Assembly: GCF_947507565.1 (NCBI RefSeq)
Contig: NC_089177.1
Coordinates: 1 to 64,000 of the forward strand
Direction: 5' to 3'
From: Oscarella lobularis
Taxonomy: Eukaryota; Porifera; Homoscleromorpha; Homosclerophorida; Oscarellidae
Length of the DNA: 64,000 nucleotides
Below the pieces are notes generated by a model. The model was not told the DNA's origin and did not search any database. It saw nothing but the letters and a program-made list of their open reading frames with translations. This document shows positions 60,191 to 64,000 of this stretch, piece after piece. Position numbers and translations under genes: made by a program. Within the stretch, counting starts at the first letter, position 1. The number at the start of each line of letters is the position of its first letter.

Positions 60191-62896
60191 ATGAAAAGAT
60201 TCTCTCCTTCCGTTGCGTCGGCGGCCTCGAAGCACCCGAAAACGCTGTCCAAGAAGTTTGATTATGGAACAGCGGGCTTTCGCGACAAGTATGTGAGCAG
60301 GATTGAGGCGAAAAATCGCGGGGGAAAAAAAATCGTTTCCTTTTTCACACGAAGAGCTGAAAACCTCGATTCAGTGATGTTTCGAATGGGTCTATTAGCC
60401 GTTTTAAGAGCCAAATCGACTAAAGGTAATAATAAATAGTACTGCACGAACACGGTTCTGTGGAAGAAAAAGACGTCTGTAGGGGAAGTGGGCGTGGTCG
60501 TCACAGCGTCGCACAATCCCATTCAAGTACACTCGTACACATATAGGGGAGGAGAGCGAAACGATTTAATTTTTTTTCTGTTTTTGAAGGACAATGGAGT
60601 TAAACTTATTGATCCGATGGGAGAAATGTTGACTATGGAATGGGAATCATATGCTCGAGATTTGGCAAATACGACGTAGAAGAAACAATGACTTTTAATT
60701 AATATAATTGCAATCAATTTGCTTAGGGACGAACTCCTCATTGATGAACTGTCAAAAATTGTTGAGAGAGAAGGAATTGATTTAGATTTTGATTCTCCTT
60801 CCATACCCATTGGAATGGACACAAGGTATCCATCTATCATTGATTATGATTTTCTTTAATTAATTAAGTAATAAGGCCAAGCTCTCCAAAATTATCTGAA
60901 GCAATTCAAGATGGAATTAAAGCTCTTCATGGAAAATATACAGATTTGGGCACGAAAATAATAATTCTCTTGTTTTTTGGAGGGGTTGTAAAGAATTTTC
61001 TAGGTCACATGACAACACCTCAAGTTCATTTCATTGTAAGATGTCTAAATACAAATGGACTATACGGGGAACCGTCAGAACGTGGCTATTTTATGAAATT
61101 GGTGACTGCTTTTTATAATTTGAACCAATCATCATCATCAGAGGTGAGTCAACTCAGTACAATCTATAACTAATTGATTATTCATCTAGAATGCTAGTTT
61201 ATATGTTGATGGAGCCAATGGAGTTGGAGCACACAAGATTCCCATTTTACTAAGATGTCTTGAAGAATTGAAAACAGCAAATCAACAATGTTCATTTGAC
61301 GTCATTGTGTGCAATGACGGAAGAGAGGGAAAACTCAATGAAAATGTAAAAATCTGCATTTTATAATTTAATTTGATCTAATTGAATTAGTGTGGTGCCG
61401 ACTACGTGAAAACGAATCAATGTCCACCGCAAGGAATTGTGATGAAACAAGGAAAACGATATTGCTCATTTGACGGAGATGCAGATCGAATAATATTCTT
61501 TTATCAAGGCAAACGTAAGCACGTGACCTCACGAATGTATTGATTAATTAATTCAATAAATAAAATTAGAATCATGTCGAGTTCTTGATGGAGATAGAAT
61601 TGCATGTCTGGTACAGAGTGAATATGAGACGCGTCTATTTTTAATTAATCGATTACTTTATTTTAGCTTTCTGACTATGTTCACGAAATGTTGACTCTCT
61701 TGAAAATTGAAGGGTTATCTGTTGGTAAATTCAATTCCCAAAAAAGCGATTTTTGATTCTTTCTTTTTTTGACTTGTAGCTGCCATAATGACGGGCTATT
61801 CAAATGGAAATGCTATTAATTATCTGAAAGGAAAAGTAAACGAATGTTGTCACCACTAATAGCCAGTCAGTTGCTATTGATTTTCTAGGACATTCGGGTG
61901 GAAATTGTTCCAACTGGTGTAAAGCACTTGAAAAAGAAATGCGAAGAATTTGACGTGGCAATCGCTTTTGAAGCAAACGGCCACGGAAACGTAGAGAAAA
62001 TAGTCTAGAGAATCTGCTTTCACAACAATATAAAATAAATAATAGATGGTAGTCAAGGAAGACGTGAGAAGAAAAATTGAAAAAATAGCCAAAGAGAGAG
62101 ACGGGTATTAATTAAAGCAGAGAAAAACGTTCTTCTACTTAGATTGAATAGAAACAAAGCGGAAGCTGCGGAGATTGTGAAGAATCTTATTGATTTGACC
62201 AATCAGGTAATGAGTAGACAAGTATTAGAGGAGAATACGCTTTATGCTGCTTTGCGCGCGCGCGTCCAGACCGTTGGCGACGCAATTTCAAATATGCTCC
62301 TCGTTGAGACGATTCTTCGAAAGAAAAATGTAAGGAGGAGGGAGAGGAGAAAGACCATCGCCGCCGCTTCAAAATCTCCTTTCTTAGTGGACGTTTGACG
62401 AATGGGCTCAGTGTTACGTGGATTTGCCTTCAAAGCAAGTCAAAGTCAAGGTAAGAAAACCTTTAATTAATTAATTAATTAATTAATTAATAACTAGGGT
62501 ATCTAATCTATTAGGTGGCTGATCGAGGAATGGTGAAAACAACTTGGAATGAGCAAAGAGTCACCGACCCTCTAGTCTTACAGAAGAAAATTGATGAGCT
62601 GGTAGAGAAGCATCCCAATTCGAGAGCCTTTGTCAGGTAAGCGCGACGGAGGGCAAGACTGTGACACTAAATATATACTATGTAGACCCTCTGGAACGGA
62701 AGACGTTGTACGTGTTTATGCAGAAGCGGAAACTCGAGTAAGAGAAGAGTGATTGAGTGAGTGAAGTGAGAGTGAGTGGGGTTGGGTCATTGTTGTTTAG
62801 GAAATTGCTGATTGGCTGGCCAGACAAGTAGAAATCAATGTCTACGAGTTGGCTCATGGAGAAGGAGAAAAGCCTTGTCCACTTCACGTGATTTAA
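60191..62896 (+). CDS. PGM3: PGM3: phosphoacetylglucosamine mutase
   Basis: 554 residues (human 542). It converts GlcNAc-6-phosphate to GlcNAc-1-phosphate in UDP-GlcNAc synthesis. Exons: 60191-60288, 60355-60425, 60483-60526, 60590-60675, 60727-60825, 60876-60949, 61004-61143, 61190-61345, 61391-61514, 61570-61610, 61667-61724, 61780-61835, 61889-61990, 62046-62104, 62143-62206, 62270-62329, 62388-62450, 62515-62636, 62686-62737, 62801-62896. Key sites: FDYGTAGFRDK at the N-terminus; the active-site phosphoserine in TASHNP (Ser about 66); metal loop DGDADR (about 284-289); sugar-binding EANGHG; phosphate-binding RPSGTEDVVRVY (about 506). All catalytic residues are present. Intron 6 (60950-61003) appears to be GC-AG with a weak donor. 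Its stop is 24 bp from the stop of the convergent WDR54. Confidence 0.96.
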
Positions 62897-62920
62897 AAAA
62901 AAGGAAAGAATTGATTTGTT

Positions 62921-64000
62921 CTACTTTTGTTTGTACTGGATGATATCAACGAGATCGTATCCAGTGAGAGCAAACATTTGACCTTGATTGTCACTAAACT
63001 TCGCCCCAACTAATTGAACATCTGTTACCGAATCTTGATACATTAATTGAATCTAAACAATTAATTCGATTAATTAATTAATTAATTAATTAGATGACGT
63101 CACCTGACTGGATCCAGATCTCGGAAGATTCCAAACCCGTACAAAGGAATCTTCCGATGACGTCAAAAGCTAAACCATATTTAATTATTTATAATAGAGT
63201 AAAGTTAACTCTCAATTTTACCAGTCCCGTTTCTGTGGCAACGTCAATGGAATGTATCCACCTAGCGTGAGCAGAAATTTGAATTTTGATTTTTCCCGAT
63301 GCAATGCTAAATATTTGAATGTGACCCGTCTCGTAACCGCCAATAATTAAATCATTCCATATTGATATTGAACAGCAGGAACTAAAGATAATGAAAATTC
63401 AATAATTATTTAATTTTTGAGTCATCATCATCATCACCCTTTGTCCTTGTTTGATTGAATCACTTTTAATTTTTGAAAATGATTATCCCATACGACAATT
63501 TTTCCATTTTCGTCACAACTTCCCAAAAACGTTTTTGAAGCTGTGACGTCACATACGGGATAGTTGTGCTCTTTCAATGTTTCGCTTTCACATATTTCCT
63601 TTCCCTTGTCTGGAATTTGAAAAGTGTAAATATCGCCCATTGACGTTCCTTTAGAAAATCAATAACGAAATCGATAACAAATAAAATGTGACGTCACCAA
63701 TGCAAATATGAGAATCAATGGAACAAATTCCTCTAGCAAACATTGTTTCTAAACGAAGAAAGAGTAACAAGACCCTCCCTCCCTTCCTCTTTACTTTTCT
63801 TTTCTCACCTTGCTTCTCATAGAGTAAAGGCATTTGAAAAGAAAAGAGAAGAAGAGTCCCATTGTTTTCATACATCTAGATACACTACTCTAGTAAGTAA
63901 TACTTTTTACGTACACCCTAACCTGAATTCCCTTTGTAAAAGCGACAGTTAATATAAGTCTTCCCGTACTGAGAGGACACCAGGCGACCTTGTAACCAAT
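62921..64000 (-). CDS. WDR54: WDR54, N-terminus beyond window
   Basis: 254 C-terminal residues are visible (human total 334); the 5' end lies past position 64000. Exons on the minus strand: 64000-63923 (partial), 63875-63809, 63748-63698, 63648-63438, 63381-63222, 63169-63104, 63052-62921. Order of family blocks: VAWCPL ... KGIQMYENNG, MFARGICSIDSHICIGTS, IPDKGKEI, GYETGHIQIF, QISAHARWIHSIDVATETG, SSEDSFVRVW, and the signature C-terminus GAKFSDNQGQMFALTGYDL. WDR54 is a small WD-repeat protein with poorly defined roles in signalling. The exon acceptor at 63649 is AAAG|GA, weak but forced by frame. Confidence 0.9.

Overview
The window reads as animal nuclear DNA. About half is satellite and about half is a very dense block of intron-rich protein genes. 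Introns are mostly 45-75 nt, GT-AG, with occasional GC-AG and one AT-AC type. Spliced genes align end to end with animal WDR6, UNC13/Munc13, ZRANB1 (TRABID), WDR91, PWWP2A/B, PACRGL, V-ATPase subunit e, AUP1, PGM3 and WDR54. This compactness fits a small-genome, early-branching animal such as a homoscleromorph sponge. That placement is inference; nothing in the window fixes the species.

Positions 1-33272 are satellite DNA made of two unrelated families. Family A is a 15/16-bp unit built on the 13-bp near-palindrome GGACAAATTGTCC. Family B is an AT-rich repeat of 11/22 bp (TTCTGAATTAATGCAGAATTTA). They alternate as A1-B1-A2-B2-A3-B3-A4-B4-A5-B5-A6 with conserved junctions. Every B block holds one copy of a 356-bp non-repetitive island. 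On the minus strand that island is a promoter plus a first coding exon with an intact splice donor, and its peptide resembles the N-terminus of INO80E. So a gene 5' end has been captured and amplified five times with the satellite. Diagnostic variants alternate between units, which points to a dimeric higher-order repeat.

Positions 33273-35324 are a transition zone: about 1 kb of CpG-containing unique DNA, a detached 236-bp piece of family A, and a possible small minus-strand gene divergent from WDR6.

Positions 35325-64000 are gene-dense. Order: WDR6 (+), UNC13-like MUN-DEP protein (+), ZRANB1 (-), WDR91 (+), PWWP2-like (-), PACRGL (+), ATP6V0E (-), AUP1 (+), a TIR element, PGM3 (+), WDR54 (-, cut by the window end). 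Most neighbours are divergent pairs sharing 65-313 bp between start codons, or convergent pairs whose stops lie 24-157 bp apart. A palindromic element around AACGCGCGTTA recurs just upstream of several start codons and also in the satellite island. Functions are housekeeping or trafficking: tRNA methylation (WDR6), vesicle priming or tethering (UNC13-like), ubiquitin (ZRANB1, AUP1), endosomes (WDR91, V-ATPase), chromatin (PWWP2), cilia (PACRGL), UDP-GlcNAc synthesis (PGM3). I see no functional operon.

Exon models come from reading splice sites by eye and checking that the phase closes. They need transcript data for confirmation.
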